Part shown: in pieces, positions 33,101 to 42,409 of the stretch | Numbering within the stretch: position 1 is the first letter of the stretch | Layout: the number at the start of each line of letters is the position of its first letter | Assembly: GCF_000422805.1 (NCBI RefSeq) | Contig: NZ_AUGT01000025.1 | Span: forward strand, 23,785-87,784 | Reading direction: 5' to 3' | Origin: Nocardioides halotolerans DSM 19273 | GTDB taxonomy: Bacteria > Actinomycetota > Actinomycetes > Propionibacteriales > Nocardioidaceae | Length of the DNA stretch: 64,000 nucleotides | Position numbers and translations under genes: made by a program | Notes under the pieces: generated by a model | Seen by the model: the letters and a program-made list of their open reading frames with translations, nothing else | Told to the model about the DNA's origin: nothing | Database searches by the model: none

Positions 33101-34303
33101 TTAGTTGGCCGGACCGACCCCGGCGCGGCTCTCTCCACCGAGGGGCAGCGCCAGCTCGGCGGCGAGGCCGCCGGGCTCGAGCGGGGTGAGCGTCAGCCGC
33201 CCACCGTGGTGGTCGGCGACGGCCTCGACGATCGACAGCCCGAGGCCGACGCCCCGGTCGGAGCCGACCCGGTCTCGCACGCCGCGGCGGAACGGCAGCG
33301 TCAGCCCGGCGGCGTCGGCCGGGTCGATCCGCGGCCCGGTGCTGCTGACCTCGAGGACCGCCTCGCCGTCCCGCTCCAGCAGTCGCACGTCGACCCAGCC
33401 CTCGCCGGCGGGCAGGTTGTGGCGCTCGGCGTTCTGGAGGAGGTTGCCGACCGCCCGGTCGAGCAGCTCCGCGTCGCCGGCCACGCTCACTGGCGCCAGG
33501 TGCAGGTGCCACGGTCGGCCGGCGTCCTCCTCCCCGCGGACCCGGTCGACGGCGTCGCTGACCAGCGCCATGAGGTCGACCCGTTCGTGCCGGGCCGGCT
33601 CGAGGCCGGACTGGACCCGCGCCAGGGTGAGCAGCGCATCGACCGTGCGGTTCGCCCGGTCGTTCTGGCCCAGCGCCACCTCGGCGGCGTGGCGCAGCTC
33701 GGCCTCCGACGCCTCGGGGTTGGCGAGCGCGACGTCGAGTGCCGCCTGCTGGTTGGCCAGCGGCGTGCGCAGCTCGTGCGACATGGTGGCGACCAGACGG
33801 CGTTCGGTGGCGAACGCCGAGGAGATGCGGTCGAGCAGCGAGTCGAAGGTGTCGGCGAGCTCGCGCAGCTCGTCGTGGGGGCCGCCGAGCGAGACCCGCT
33901 CGTCCAGCGAGTGCGCCGAGATCGCGCGCGCCCGGCTGGTGATCGTGTGCACCGGCGCCAGGACCCGGCCGGCGAAGACCCAGCCCACACCGACCGACAC
34001 CGCCGCCGTCAGCAGCAGACCGACGCCCGACCACCACAGCAGCCCGTTGAGGGTCCGGTCGACCGCGTCGACGCGCGCCTGGAACACCGTGTCGCCGAAG
34101 GTCTCCCCCGGCTGCGGCGCGGCCCCCACGGCCGGCCCGTCGACGTCCGGCGGCGGCCCCTGCGTCGAGCCGATGAAGTAGGTCGCCTTCGGGGGGTGGC
34201 TCACCAGCGCGTAGATGCCGCCGAGCAGCACGGACGCGGAGACCACCGAGATCAGCGAGTAGACGATCGTCAGCCGCCACCGCACGCTCAGGCCCCGGTT
34301 CAC
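33101..34303 (-). CDS. Sensor histidine kinase of a two-component system
   Basis: 400 aa. A membrane segment near the N-terminus (LTIVYSLISVVSASVLLGGI), an extracytoplasmic stretch, a second membrane segment (LLWWSGVGLLLTAAVSVGVG), a HAMP-like helix, the DHp box MSHELRTPLANQQAALD with phospho-His, and the ATP-binding domain (NLLQNAERHN, DRGVGLGLSIVEAV) are readable in order. It would phosphorylate the response regulator encoded upstream. Divergent location to a lipoprotein and MacAB-like efflux operon suggests that it controls that operon. GTG start at 34303. Confidence 0.93.
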   Translation of the reverse strand: MNRGLSVRWRLTIVYSLISVVSASVLLGGIYALVSHPPKATYFIGSTQGPPPDVDGPAVGAAPQPGETFGDTVFQARVDAVDRTLNGLLWWSGVGLLLTAAVSVGVGWVFAGRVLAPVHTITSRARAISAHSLDERVSLGGPHDELRELADTFDSLLDRISSAFATERRLVATMSHELRTPLANQQAALDVALANPEASEAELRHAAEVALGQNDRANRTVDALLTLARVQSGLEPARHERVDLMALVSDAVDRVRGEEDAGRPWHLHLAPVSVAGDAELLDRAVGNLLQNAERHNLPAGEGWVDVRLLERDGEAVLEVSSTGPRIDPADAAGLTLPFRRGVRDRVGSDRGVGLGLSIVEAVADHHGGRLTLTPLEPGGLAAELALPLGGESRAGVGPAN

Positions 34304-34319
34304 GTGCGCACGCCCACTC

Positions 34320-34979
34320 TCACGAGCACAGCCGGTAGCCGACGCCGCGCAGCGTCTCGATCACCTGCGGGTCGCCGAGCTTGCGACGCAGGCCGACCAT
34401 CGTCACCCGCACGGCGTTGGAGAACGCATCGGCGTGCTCGTCCCACACCCGCTCCAGCAGGTCCTCGGCCGACACCACCGCGCCGCGCGCCCGCGCCAGC
34501 TCGGCCAGCACGCCGTACTCCTTCAGCGTGAGCTGCACCGGCCGCCCGGCGCGGGTCACGGTCCGGCGCGCGGTGTCGATGGCCACCTCGCCGCTGCGGA
34601 TGACGGGAGGTACGGCGGGACTGGTGCGCCGCGCGAGCGCCTCCACCCGCGCCAGCAGCTCCGCGAACGCGAACGGTTTGGGAAGGTAGTCGTCGGCCCC
34701 GAGGGCGAAGCCGTCCACCTTCTCCGCGACCGTGCCGGCCGCGGTGAGCATCAGCACCCGCGCCGACGCTCCGTCGCGCACCAGCGCTCGGCACACCTCG
34801 TCGCCGTGGACGACCGGCAGGTCGCGGTCGAGGAGCACGACGTCGTAGTGGTTGACCGCGGCCTGCTCGAGCGCGGTGGCGCCGTCGGTCACGACGTCGA
34901 CGGCGTAGCCCGACCGGCGCAGCCCGCGCGCGAGCGCGTCGGCCATGATCTCCTCGTCCTCGACGACCAGCACGCGCAT
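34320..34979 (-). CDS. OmpR-family response regulator
   Basis: 219 aa from the ATG at 34979. The receiver has the acidic pocket (VVEDEE), phospho-Asp in VVLLDRDLPVVHGDE, and the Lys of DDYLPKPF; the winged helix follows (YGVLAELARARGAVVSAEDL; VRVTMVGLRRKLGDPQVIET). It is upstream of its kinase (16 bp gap) and divergent from the lipoprotein gene at 35084, with a 104 bp shared promoter region where it probably binds. The in-frame extension to 35048 is rejected because the family starts at MRVLVVEDEE. Confidence 0.94.
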   Translation of the reverse strand: MRVLVVEDEEIMADALARGLRRSGYAVDVVTDGATALEQAAVNHYDVVLLDRDLPVVHGDEVCRALVRDGASARVLMLTAAGTVAEKVDGFALGADDYLPKPFAFAELLARVEALARRTSPAVPPVIRSGEVAIDTARRTVTRAGRPVQLTLKEYGVLAELARARGAVVSAEDLLERVWDEHADAFSNAVRVTMVGLRRKLGDPQVIETLRGVGYRLCS

Positions 34980-35083
34980 GCCCGAACGCTGCCACGGGTC
35001 AGGTTCAGCCCGGATAAGGAAATCCGCAGAACCTGCTGAGTTCGCCAACGCTGACCCAGCGGGCGAACCGGTGCAGTGGGGCC

Positions 35084-35752
35084 ATGACCACCTTCTCGCA
35101 CCCCAGGTCCGCGGCCTCCCGTGCCGCGCACGACCTCGCCTTCCGCGTCGTCCACCGGTTCCTCGTGGCCGCCGCCCTCCTCGTCGTGCTCGGTCTCGCC
35201 TCCGGGTGCGGCGGCGACCCCGGCGGCAACGGGTCGGCGCTGCCGGACGCCGCAGGGGCGTCGCCGTCCGCGGACGCGACGACGTCGAGCGACCAGGCCG
35301 ACCTCGACCCGGAGGACGCGATGCTCAAGTTCGCCGAGTGCATGCGCGAGCACGGCGTCGACATGCCGGACCCGGCGCCGGGCGGCGGTATCCGGATGAA
35401 CGGCGAGGGGCTGTCGCAGGAGCAGATGGAGGCCGCCCAGCGTGACTGCCAGAAGTGGATGGACATGGCCGAGCCCGAGGAGGGCGGCCACGAGCTGACC
35501 GAGGAGGAGAAGCAGCAGTTCCTCGACATGGCCGGCTGCATGCGCGAGCGCGGCTACAACTTCCCGGACCCCACCTTCGACGGCGGCCGGGTCACGCAGA
35601 AGATCGAGAAGGAGAAGGGCGGGCCGGACCTGCCCGGGCCGGACGACCCGGCCTTCCAGCAGGACATGGAGGAGTGCAGCGCCGACGCCGGCCTGGAGCC
35701 CCCGGGCAACGGAGGCGGCGCCGGACCCGCCACCGACGAGCACGAGGGCTGA
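35084..35752 (+). CDS. Lipoprotein with two CMRE..PDP repeats
   Basis: 222 aa. A signal with lipobox LASGC (Cys ~42) attaches it to the outer face of the membrane. After a Ser/Ala-rich linker come two related units: FAECMREHGVDMPDPAPGGG and DMAGCMRERGYNFPDPTFDGG. The second Cys pair may bind metal or form disulfides. Similar proteins with CMR...G..PDP motifs precede MacAB-like ABC exporters in actinobacteria, but their function is not known. It is the first gene of the divergent efflux operon, probably under the neighbouring two-component system. Confidence 0.75.
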   Translation: MTTFSHPRSAASRAAHDLAFRVVHRFLVAAALLVVLGLASGCGGDPGGNGSALPDAAGASPSADATTSSDQADLDPEDAMLKFAECMREHGVDMPDPAPGGGIRMNGEGLSQEQMEAAQRDCQKWMDMAEPEEGGHELTEEEKQQFLDMAGCMRERGYNFPDPTFDGGRVTQKIEKEKGGPDLPGPDDPAFQQDMEECSADAGLEPPGNGGGAGPATDEHEG

Positions 35753-35753
35753 C

Positions 35754-36814
35754 GTGGCACGCCGGACCATCTGGCTCGCCACCGGAGCCGTCCTCACCAG
35801 CGTCACGCTGACCGGGTGCACCTTCCCGGGCGGCGACGGGGCCGGGGCGACGGAGGAGCCAGCGGCCGCACCGGTCACCGCAACCGTGCGACGCACCGAC
35901 CTGACCGAGACCCTCACCGAGACCGGTCAGCTCGGCTACGGCAACGCGCTCGACCTGCCGACCGGGCTGACCGGCACCGTCACCTGGCTGCCGGACGTCG
36001 GCGGCGTCGTCGAGAACGGCGAGCCGGTCTACCGGCTGGACGCCGACCCCGTGCTGAGGCTCGACGGCAAGGTGCCCGCCTGGCGCGACCTCGACCCCGG
36101 CGTCAGCAGCGGGCGCGACGTGCTGCAGCTCGAGCGGGCGCTCACCGCGCTCGGCTACACCCGCGACCTCGATCTCGAGGTCGACGGCGACTGGACGTGG
36201 GTGACCACCATCGCGGTCGAGCGGTGGCAGCGCGACCACGGGCTCGACGACGACGGCGAGCTGCCTTTGGGCCGCGTCGTCTTCACCGACGGCGACGTGC
36301 GGGTGGCGACGATGCCCGTCGCGGACGGGACGGCGGTGCAACCCGGCACCGTCGTGCTGCAGGTGAGCGCCACCCAGCGCACGGTCACGGTCTCCGTCGA
36401 CCCCACCCAGAAGCGGCTCGCGCCGGTGCACAAAGCCGTCGAGCTCGAGTTCCCCGACGGCACCACGGCGCGCGGCCGGATCCGCGAGGTCGAGCACCTG
36501 CCCGCCACCGAGGCGTCCGACGAGACCCTCGACGTGAGGATCGAGGTGGTCGGGCCGAAGGCCAAGCGGCAGGAGGTCGACCAGCAGGTCGACGGAACGT
36601 CGGTGCAGGTGGGGTTCGCGCACACCGTCGCGGAGGACGTGCTCGCGATGCCCGTGACCGCGCTGGTCGCGCTGGTCGCCGGCGGCTATGGCGTGGAGAA
36701 GGTCGCCGACGGCGACACGGCGTACGTCGCCGTCACCGCCGGCGCCTTCTCGGAGACCCTGGTGGAGGTCGAGTCACCCGACCTGGCCGAGGGCGACGAG
36801 GTCGTGGTGACGCC

Positions 36815-36818
<4 letters not shown>
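35754..36818 (+). CDS. Membrane-fusion/adaptor lipoprotein with peptidoglycan-binding domain
   Basis: 354 aa, GTG start one base after the previous gene. Lipobox LTGC (Cys ~22) anchors it. A barrel-sandwich part (LTETLTETGQLGYG; GTVTWLPDVGGVVENGEPVY) surrounds a PG-binding-1 unit (GRDVLQLERALTALGYTRDL; VERWQRDHGLDDDG), followed by beta-barrel segments (GTVVLQVSATQRTVTVSVDP) as in MacA/HlyD proteins. It likely couples the MacB-like permease to the cell wall. It overlaps the ATPase gene by 4 bp. Confidence 0.88.
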
Positions 36819-37518
<700 letters not shown>

Positions 37519-37522
<4 letters not shown>

Positions 37523-38709
37523 GGGCGGGGCTGAGCCCGGCGGACCGGTTGCGGCTCGGTGCGCTCGGCCTGACCGCCCGGAAGGGCCGCGCGGCGCTCT
37601 CGGCGCTGGGGGTCGCGATCGGGATCACCGCGATGGTCGCCGTGCTCGGCTTCTCGGAGTCGTCGCGGGCCGACCTCAACGCCCAGCTCGACGCGCTCGG
37701 CACCAACCTGCTCGTGGTCGAGCCGGGCCAGGACCTGATGGGCGACGACGCGACCCTCCCGGAGACGTCGGTGGAGATGATCGCCCGGGTGCCGACCGTG
37801 CGGTCCACCGCCGCGACGTACGCCGTCGACGCGACCGTCCGCAAGAGCGACCGGGTGCCGGCGGCACAGACGAGCGGCGTCGTCGTGGCCGCCGCCGGAC
37901 CGGGGCTGGACGCGGCGGTGTCGGCCGAGCTGCGCGCGGGCCGCTGGCTCGACGCGGCGACCTCGGACTACCCCGCCGTCGTGCTGGGGGCGACAGCCGC
38001 CCGGCGGCTCGCGATCGGGCCGCTCGACGACGGGGTCCGCGTCTGGCTCGACGGCCAGTGGTTCGCGGTCGTCGGGGTGCTCGAGCCGCTGGTGCTCGCG
38101 CCCGAGCTCGACGCGGCCGCGCTGATCGGCACGGGTGTGGCGCAGCAGCTCTACGGCGACGGCGACGACCTCCCGCCCACCACCGTCTACACGCGGGTCG
38201 ACACCGACCAGGTGGCCGCCACTCGTGCCCTGCTCGCGCGCACGGCGAACCCGTCGTCGCCCAGCGAGGTGCGGGTCTCGCGACCCTCCGACGCGCTCGA
38301 GGCGCAGGCCGCGGCCGACAAGTCGCTGACCACGCTCACCCTCGGCCTCGGTGCGGTCGCGCTGCTGGTCGGCGCGGTCGGCATCGCCAACGTCATGGTC
38401 ATCTCGGTGCTGGAGCGCCGCCGCGAGATCGGCGTGCGCCGGGCGCTCGGCGCCACGCGCGCGGGGATCGGCAGCCAGTTCCTCACCGAGTCGGTGCTGC
38501 TCTCGCTGCTCGGCGGCCTCATCGGCGGAGCCCTGGGCGTCGCCCTGACCACGGCGTACGCCGTCCACCAGGACTGGGGGGTGGTGCTGCCCTGGCAGCC
38601 GGTGCTGGCCGGCCTGGGCTGCTCGCTGCTCGTCGGGACCGTAGTGGGGCTCTACCCGGCGCTGCGGGCCGCGTCGGTGCCACCGACCGAGGCGCTGCGG
38701 TCGATCTGA
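37519..38709 (+). CDS. MacB-like ABC transporter permease
   Basis: 396 aa, ATG at 37519 overlapping the ATPase stop. The N-terminal membrane helix (RKGRAALSALGVAIGITAMV) and a large extracytoplasmic domain are followed by three C-terminal helices (LTLGLGAVALLVGAVGIANV; LTESVLLSLLGGLIGGALGV; GLGCSLLVGTVVGLYPALRA), with the family's VLERRREIGVRRALGATR loop. FtsX/MacB permeases do not transport through a pore but by mechanotransmission. It completes the operon started at 35084. Confidence 0.93.
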
Positions 38710-38718
38710 GGACCCGCG

Positions 38719-39168
38719 TCAGTCGTCCTCGACGGTGTACGACGGCACGCCGCCGACGCAGACCGCCTCCACCCGGGTCTTGGCCTCGCCGGCCTCGAAC
38801 TCCACCCGCACGTCGACCGGCCCGGTGTGGTCGACCTCGATCGACCACCCGCTGGCGGGCTGGGCGCTGACGAAGTCGATCGCGGACTTGCGGCACTCGC
38901 TGACGACGACGCCGGCGGACCCCTGCCACGTGCGGCGGACCGGCTTGGCCGGGCCGGGCGGGGCCGGCGACGCCGCCCCCGTGCCGGCCGAGCGGGTCGG
39001 GTTCGCGGGCGGGGCGGACGATGCCTGGCTCTGGGTCTCGGTGGCCGGCAGCTCGCCAGCGACGTCCGCGCCCGCTTGCGAGATCACGGTCCACACCAGC
39101 GCCGCGCCGGCGGACACGACGACCACCCAGGCGACGGCGCCCAGCGCGAATCTCCGGTAGCGGGCCAT
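38719..39168 (-). CDS. Secreted or membrane-anchored protein, unknown function
   Basis: 149 aa from the ATG at 39168. One N-terminal hydrophobic segment (FALGAVAWVVVVSAGAALVW) acts as signal or anchor; a Pro/Ala/Thr linker follows; then a C-terminal domain with two Cys (SECRKSAIDF and EAVCVGGVPS) that can make a disulfide. No family is recognised. It is convergent with the efflux permease and divergent from the next response regulator, with 31 bp between starts, so promoters overlap. Confidence 0.65.
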   Translation of the reverse strand: MARYRRFALGAVAWVVVVSAGAALVWTVISQAGADVAGELPATETQSQASSAPPANPTRSAGTGAASPAPPGPAKPVRRTWQGSAGVVVSECRKSAIDFVSAQPASGWSIEVDHTGPVDVRVEFEAGEAKTRVEAVCVGGVPSYTVEDD

Positions 39169-39199
39169 CAGGTCATCCTCCCTCCCGTAGCGTGCGGAC

Positions 39200-39898
39200 A
39201 TGACCAGCATCCTCGTCGTCGAGGACGACGAGGCGATCCGCAAGGCCGTGCACCGCGGCCTGGTCGAGCGCGGCCACGCCGTCGCGACCGCCGCCACCGG
39301 CATGGCCGGGCTCGAGCAGGTGCTCGCGCGGCCACCCGAGCTCGTGCTGCTCGATCTCGGCCTGCCGGACCTCGACGGCCTCACCCTGATCTCGATGATC
39401 CGGGCGGCCTCGCAGGTGCCGATCATCGTGATCACGGCGCGCGACGAGGACCCGACGATGGTCAAGGCCCTCGACAGCGGCGCCGACGACTACGTCGTCA
39501 AGCCGTTCGGCACCGACCAGCTGGCCGCCCGCATCCGCGCGGTGCTGCGCCGGGGCGGCGGGAGCGGTGGCGCGCCGGCCGAGCCGATCCGGGTCGGCGG
39601 CCTCGTGCTCGACGAGCGGACCCGCACCGCCACGCTCGACGGGCAGGCGCTCGAGCTGGCACGCAAGGAGTTCGACCTGCTGCTCGCCCTGGCCTCGCGG
39701 GCGGGCGAGGTGGTCACCAAACGGGAGCTGCTGGCGGACGTGTGGCAGCAGGCCTACGGCGGGTCCGAGCGCTCGGTCGACGTCCACGTCTCGTGGCTGC
39801 GCCGCAAGCTGGGCGAGACGGCGGCCGAGCCGAGGTACCTCCACGTGGTGCGCGGGGTCGGCATCCGCCTCGTCGACCCGACCACGAAGGCTGAGTGA
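39200..39898 (+). CDS. OmpR-family response regulator
   Basis: 232 aa. The receiver has VVEDDEAIRK, phospho-Asp in LVLLDLGLPDLDG, and Lys in YVVKPFGTDQL; the winged helix is LARKEFDLLLALASRAGEVV plus SVDVHVSWLRRKLGE. Its partner kinase starts inside its stop codon. The tandem TCAAG sites spaced 11 bp in the 41802-41932 gap, between the His/Asp-rich gene and the redox operon, are a plausible target, by inference. Confidence 0.94.
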   Translation: MTSILVVEDDEAIRKAVHRGLVERGHAVATAATGMAGLEQVLARPPELVLLDLGLPDLDGLTLISMIRAASQVPIIVITARDEDPTMVKALDSGADDYVVKPFGTDQLAARIRAVLRRGGGSGGAPAEPIRVGGLVLDERTRTATLDGQALELARKEFDLLLALASRAGEVVTKRELLADVWQQAYGGSERSVDVHVSWLRRKLGETAAEPRYLHVVRGVGIRLVDPTTKAE

Positions 39899-41166
39899 TG
39901 CGCCGCCGGATCTCATGGCTGGTGCTCATCACGACGTCGACCATCGTCGCGGCGTTCGTCGTACCGCTGTGCCTGCTGGTGCGCACGCTGGCGGAGGACC
40001 GCGCGATGGCCGCGGCGGACCAGGAGGCCGGCAACATCGCCGCGCTGGTGGCCGGTCGCCTGGACGCCGCCAACCTCGGCGACGTCGTCGACACCCGCAA
40101 CGCTGCCGGTGACGTCCGGCTCACCGTCTACACCGCGGACGACCAGGTCCTCGGCGACGGGGCGACGCCGCGCACCGACGGAGAGGTGCGCCGCGCGCTG
40201 GGTGGCGAAGGGGTCACCACCGTGGACGACCGCGGCGGCCGGGTGCTGCTGCCGGTCGTGACCCCCGACGGCACCGCCGTCGTGCGGGCGAGCGTTACGG
40301 TGGACGTCCTGCGCGCCGGGGTGACCCGCGCCTGGGCGAGCATCATCGGGCTCGGCATCGCGCTGATGGCGGTCGCGGCGTTCATCGCCTCGCTGCTGGG
40401 TCGCCGGATCAGCGAGCCGCTGTACGCCGTGGCCGCCGTCGCGCACCGGCTGCGCGAGGGCGACCTGTCCGCGCGCGCCGAGGTCGACGGGACCGAGGAG
40501 ACGGAGGAGCTGGCGCGGGCGCTCAACGGGCTGGCCGAGCGGACCCGTGAGCTGCTCGCCGCCGAGCGGGGCGCGGTCGCCGACCTGAGCCACCGGCTGC
40601 GCACGCCCGTCACCGCGCTCCGGCTCGACGCCGAGGCGGTGCCGGACGCGGAGCTCGCGCGCCGGCTGGGCGAGCACATCGGGGTGCTGCAGCGCAGCAT
40701 CGACGCGATCGTCCGCGACGCGCGCCGACCGGTCCGCGAGGACCTGCGCGAGCGGTGCGACGCCGCGGCGGTGGTGCGCGACCGGGTGGCGTTCTGGCGC
40801 GCGCTGGCCGACGACCAGGGGCGACCGGTGCAGGTCACGGTGCCCGAGAAGCCGGTCGTCGTGCCGCTGGCGGCCGACGACCTCGCGGACGTCGTCGACG
40901 TCCTGGTCGACAACGTCTTCGCCCACACGCCCGAGCCGGTGGGGTTCGGGGTGCGACTGGTCGTCTCGGAGGCGAGCGCGCGGCTCGAGGTCGTCGACGA
41001 GGGCGATGGGCCGAGCGGCGTGCGTCAGGAGCGCGAGGGAAGCACCGGGCTCGGGCTGGACATCGCCCGTCGGGCCGCGGCGGCGGCCGGAGGGTCGCTC
41101 ACGTTCGGTGCGCGGCCCGAGGGCGGGACCGAGGTCGACCTCGTGCTGCCCCTCGTGACCGACTGA
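39898..41166 (+). CDS. Sensor histidine kinase, partner of the 39200 regulator
   Basis: 422 aa, ATG at 39898 overlapping the regulator stop (TGATG). A membrane segment (WLVLITTSTIVAAFVVPLCL), a sensor region, a second membrane segment (IIGLGIALMAVAAFIASLLG), HAMP (RISEPLYAVAAVAHRLREGD), DHp box VADLSHRLRTPVTALRLD and a divergent HATPase domain (VDNVFAHTPE; GSTGLGLDIARRAAAAAGGS) are visible. The ATP lid is short, yet the main motifs are kept, so it is probably active. What it senses is unknown. Confidence 0.92.
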   Translation: MRRRISWLVLITTSTIVAAFVVPLCLLVRTLAEDRAMAAADQEAGNIAALVAGRLDAANLGDVVDTRNAAGDVRLTVYTADDQVLGDGATPRTDGEVRRALGGEGVTTVDDRGGRVLLPVVTPDGTAVVRASVTVDVLRAGVTRAWASIIGLGIALMAVAAFIASLLGRRISEPLYAVAAVAHRLREGDLSARAEVDGTEETEELARALNGLAERTRELLAAERGAVADLSHRLRTPVTALRLDAEAVPDAELARRLGEHIGVLQRSIDAIVRDARRPVREDLRERCDAAAVVRDRVAFWRALADDQGRPVQVTVPEKPVVVPLAADDLADVVDVLVDNVFAHTPEPVGFGVRLVVSEASARLEVVDEGDGPSGVRQEREGSTGLGLDIARRAAAAAGGSLTFGARPEGGTEVDLVLPLVTD

Positions 41167-41186
41167 CGCTCGGGCGGCCGGCACGC

Positions 41187-41801
41187 TCAGTCGTCGTCCC
41201 CGCCGTGGTGGCTGTCGTCGTGGTCGTCGTCGTGGTCGTCGTCGTGGTCGTCGTCGTGGTCGTCACCGCCTTGGTGGCCGTCGTCGCCGTGGTCGCCGTG
41301 GTCGTCACCGCCGTGGTGGCCGCCGTGGTGCCCGCTGTCGTCGTCGCGGTCGTCGTCCCCGCCGTGGTGCCCAGTGTCGTCGTCCCGGTCGTCCCGGTCG
41401 CCGTCGTCATCGTCATCGTCGTCGTCGCCACCGTGATGGCCACCGTGGTGCCCGTCGTCGTCGGCCCGGCCGTCGTCGGACGAGCCGGCAGGGGCAGGCG
41501 GGCGCGCCGGGGCGGGCGCGGCGGCCACGGCCGGGGCCGCCACGGCGATCGTCCGCACCTCCTCGGTGACGCACCTGCCGTCCTCGAGCTGCGCCGGCTT
41601 GCGGCACGGCGCGAACCCCGGTCGCCGGTCCTGACCGGCAGGGGTGACCGCCGGGGTCTGCGTCGTGTCGATGACGAGCGACTCGCGCGGGGTGGCCTGC
41701 GGGCTGTCGGCGAGGGCGACGACGCGGTAGGCCACCGCGCCGCCGAGCACGCCGACCAGCAGCACGACGGACAGGACCAGCGACTTCGAGTTCAGGCTCA
41801 T
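41187..41801 (-). CDS. Membrane-anchored protein with extreme His/Asp/Gly-rich tail
   Basis: 204 aa. An N-terminal hydrophobic segment (SLVLSVVLLVGVLGGAVAY) anchors it. A small middle part has two Cys (FAPCRKPAQLEDGRCVTEE) and is followed by ~95 residues built almost only of His, Asp and Gly, e.g. GHHGGHHGG and repeats of HDDD. Such tails bind divalent metals such as Ni, Zn, Co or Fe; storage or buffering outside the membrane is a fair inference. The DNA of the tail is a GTC/GTG-type microsatellite (41195-41460) that could change length. It is divergent from the redox operon and may serve it. Confidence 0.7.
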   Translation of the reverse strand: MSLNSKSLVLSVVLLVGVLGGAVAYRVVALADSPQATPRESLVIDTTQTPAVTPAGQDRRPGFAPCRKPAQLEDGRCVTEEVRTIAVAAPAVAAAPAPARPPAPAGSSDDGRADDDGHHGGHHGGDDDDDDDDGDRDDRDDDTGHHGGDDDRDDDSGHHGGHHGGDDHGDHGDDGHQGGDDHDDDHDDDHDDDHDDSHHGGDDD

Positions 41802-41845
41802 GACCGGAGGATGCGCACCCCTGTGTTGTGACGGGGTTGTCGCTG

Positions 41846-41886
41846 CATCAAGGGTGGGTCAAGAAGTGCCTTGATGTTCTTTTGAC
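41846..41886. promoter_or_regulatory. Candidate operator in the divergent promoter region of the redox module
   Basis: TCAAG occurs at 41848 and 41859, 11 bp apart, the spacing used by OmpR-type regulators. They are enclosed by the 8-bp inverted repeat CATCAAGG (41846-41853) and CCTTGATG (41869-41876), and TTTTGAC follows at 41880. The site lies between the His/Asp-rich gene and the redox operon and could be bound by the regulator at 39200. No gene is supported in the 41802-41932 gap. Confidence 0.5.
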
Positions 41887-41932
41887 GTCGCGATGACTCG
41901 CGCTTGTCGGGCGGTCGCGCACCGTGGTCGTC

Positions 41933-42409
41933 GTGAGCAGCTATGACAGGCGAACCCGCGACCGCTACCGGCAGGTCGTCACCGGCGTGACCGGTGCGGC
42001 CGGCATCGGTGCCCTCACGCTGACCGGCGGCCTGATGGGCCTCGCGGCCGGCGAGGCCGCCAAGGCCGAGGCCCAGGACGCGGAGCAGCAGGCCGCGGCG
42101 CAGGCGGAGTACGCCGCCCAGCTCAGGGCGCACCGCCGGGCCGAGCGCCGGGCGGAGCGCCGGGCAGCCGAGGCGGCACCCCTGCGCGAGCGGGAGTACG
42201 TCACCCGGGTCACCACGCGCTACGTCACGACCGGCAGCGGATCGAGCAGCGCACCCGGCCCCGGAGGCAGCGTCAGCAGCTCCGGCGGGTCCAGCAGCTC
42301 CGGCGGGTCCGGCGGCAGCGGCGGGTCCGGTGCGGCTCCCGCGCCGCAGCCCGCCCCGGCGCCCGCGCCCGCGCCCCCGCCGCCCCCGGCACCGAGCAGC
42401 GGGTCGTGA
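41933..42409 (+). CDS. Membrane-anchored, low-complexity protein heading the redox operon
   Basis: 158 aa from GTG at 41933. A basic start (YDRRTRDRYRQ) precedes one hydrophobic segment (VVTGVTGAAGIGALTLTGGL), a charged helix with RAERRAERRAAEAAP, and a Ser/Gly then Pro/Ala-rich tail that must be flexible. No cofactor motif is clear; the segment TTGSGSSS is only vaguely like an ApbE flavinylation site and lacks the Asp. It precedes apbE with a one-base overlap, so an accessory role in the electron-transfer module is likely but unproved. Confidence 0.6.
   Translation: MSSYDRRTRDRYRQVVTGVTGAAGIGALTLTGGLMGLAAGEAAKAEAQDAEQQAAAQAEYAAQLRAHRRAERRAERRAAEAAPLREREYVTRVTTRYVTTGSGSSSAPGPGGSVSSSGGSSSSGGSGGSGGSGAAPAPQPAPAPAPAPPPPPAPSSGS

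Noticed and set aside
33092..33110. SOS box at dinG
   Set aside because: No sequence close to TCGAAC-N4-GTTCGA is present before the gene.
31410..34280. Minus-strand frame of 956 codons
   Set aside because: Shadow of dinG and the histidine kinase in a shifted frame, typical of high-GC DNA.
41187..41801. Plus-strand Val-rich frame over the GTC microsatellite
   Set aside because: Low-complexity Val repeats without start signals; the minus-strand frame has a membrane anchor and two Cys and fits a real protein.
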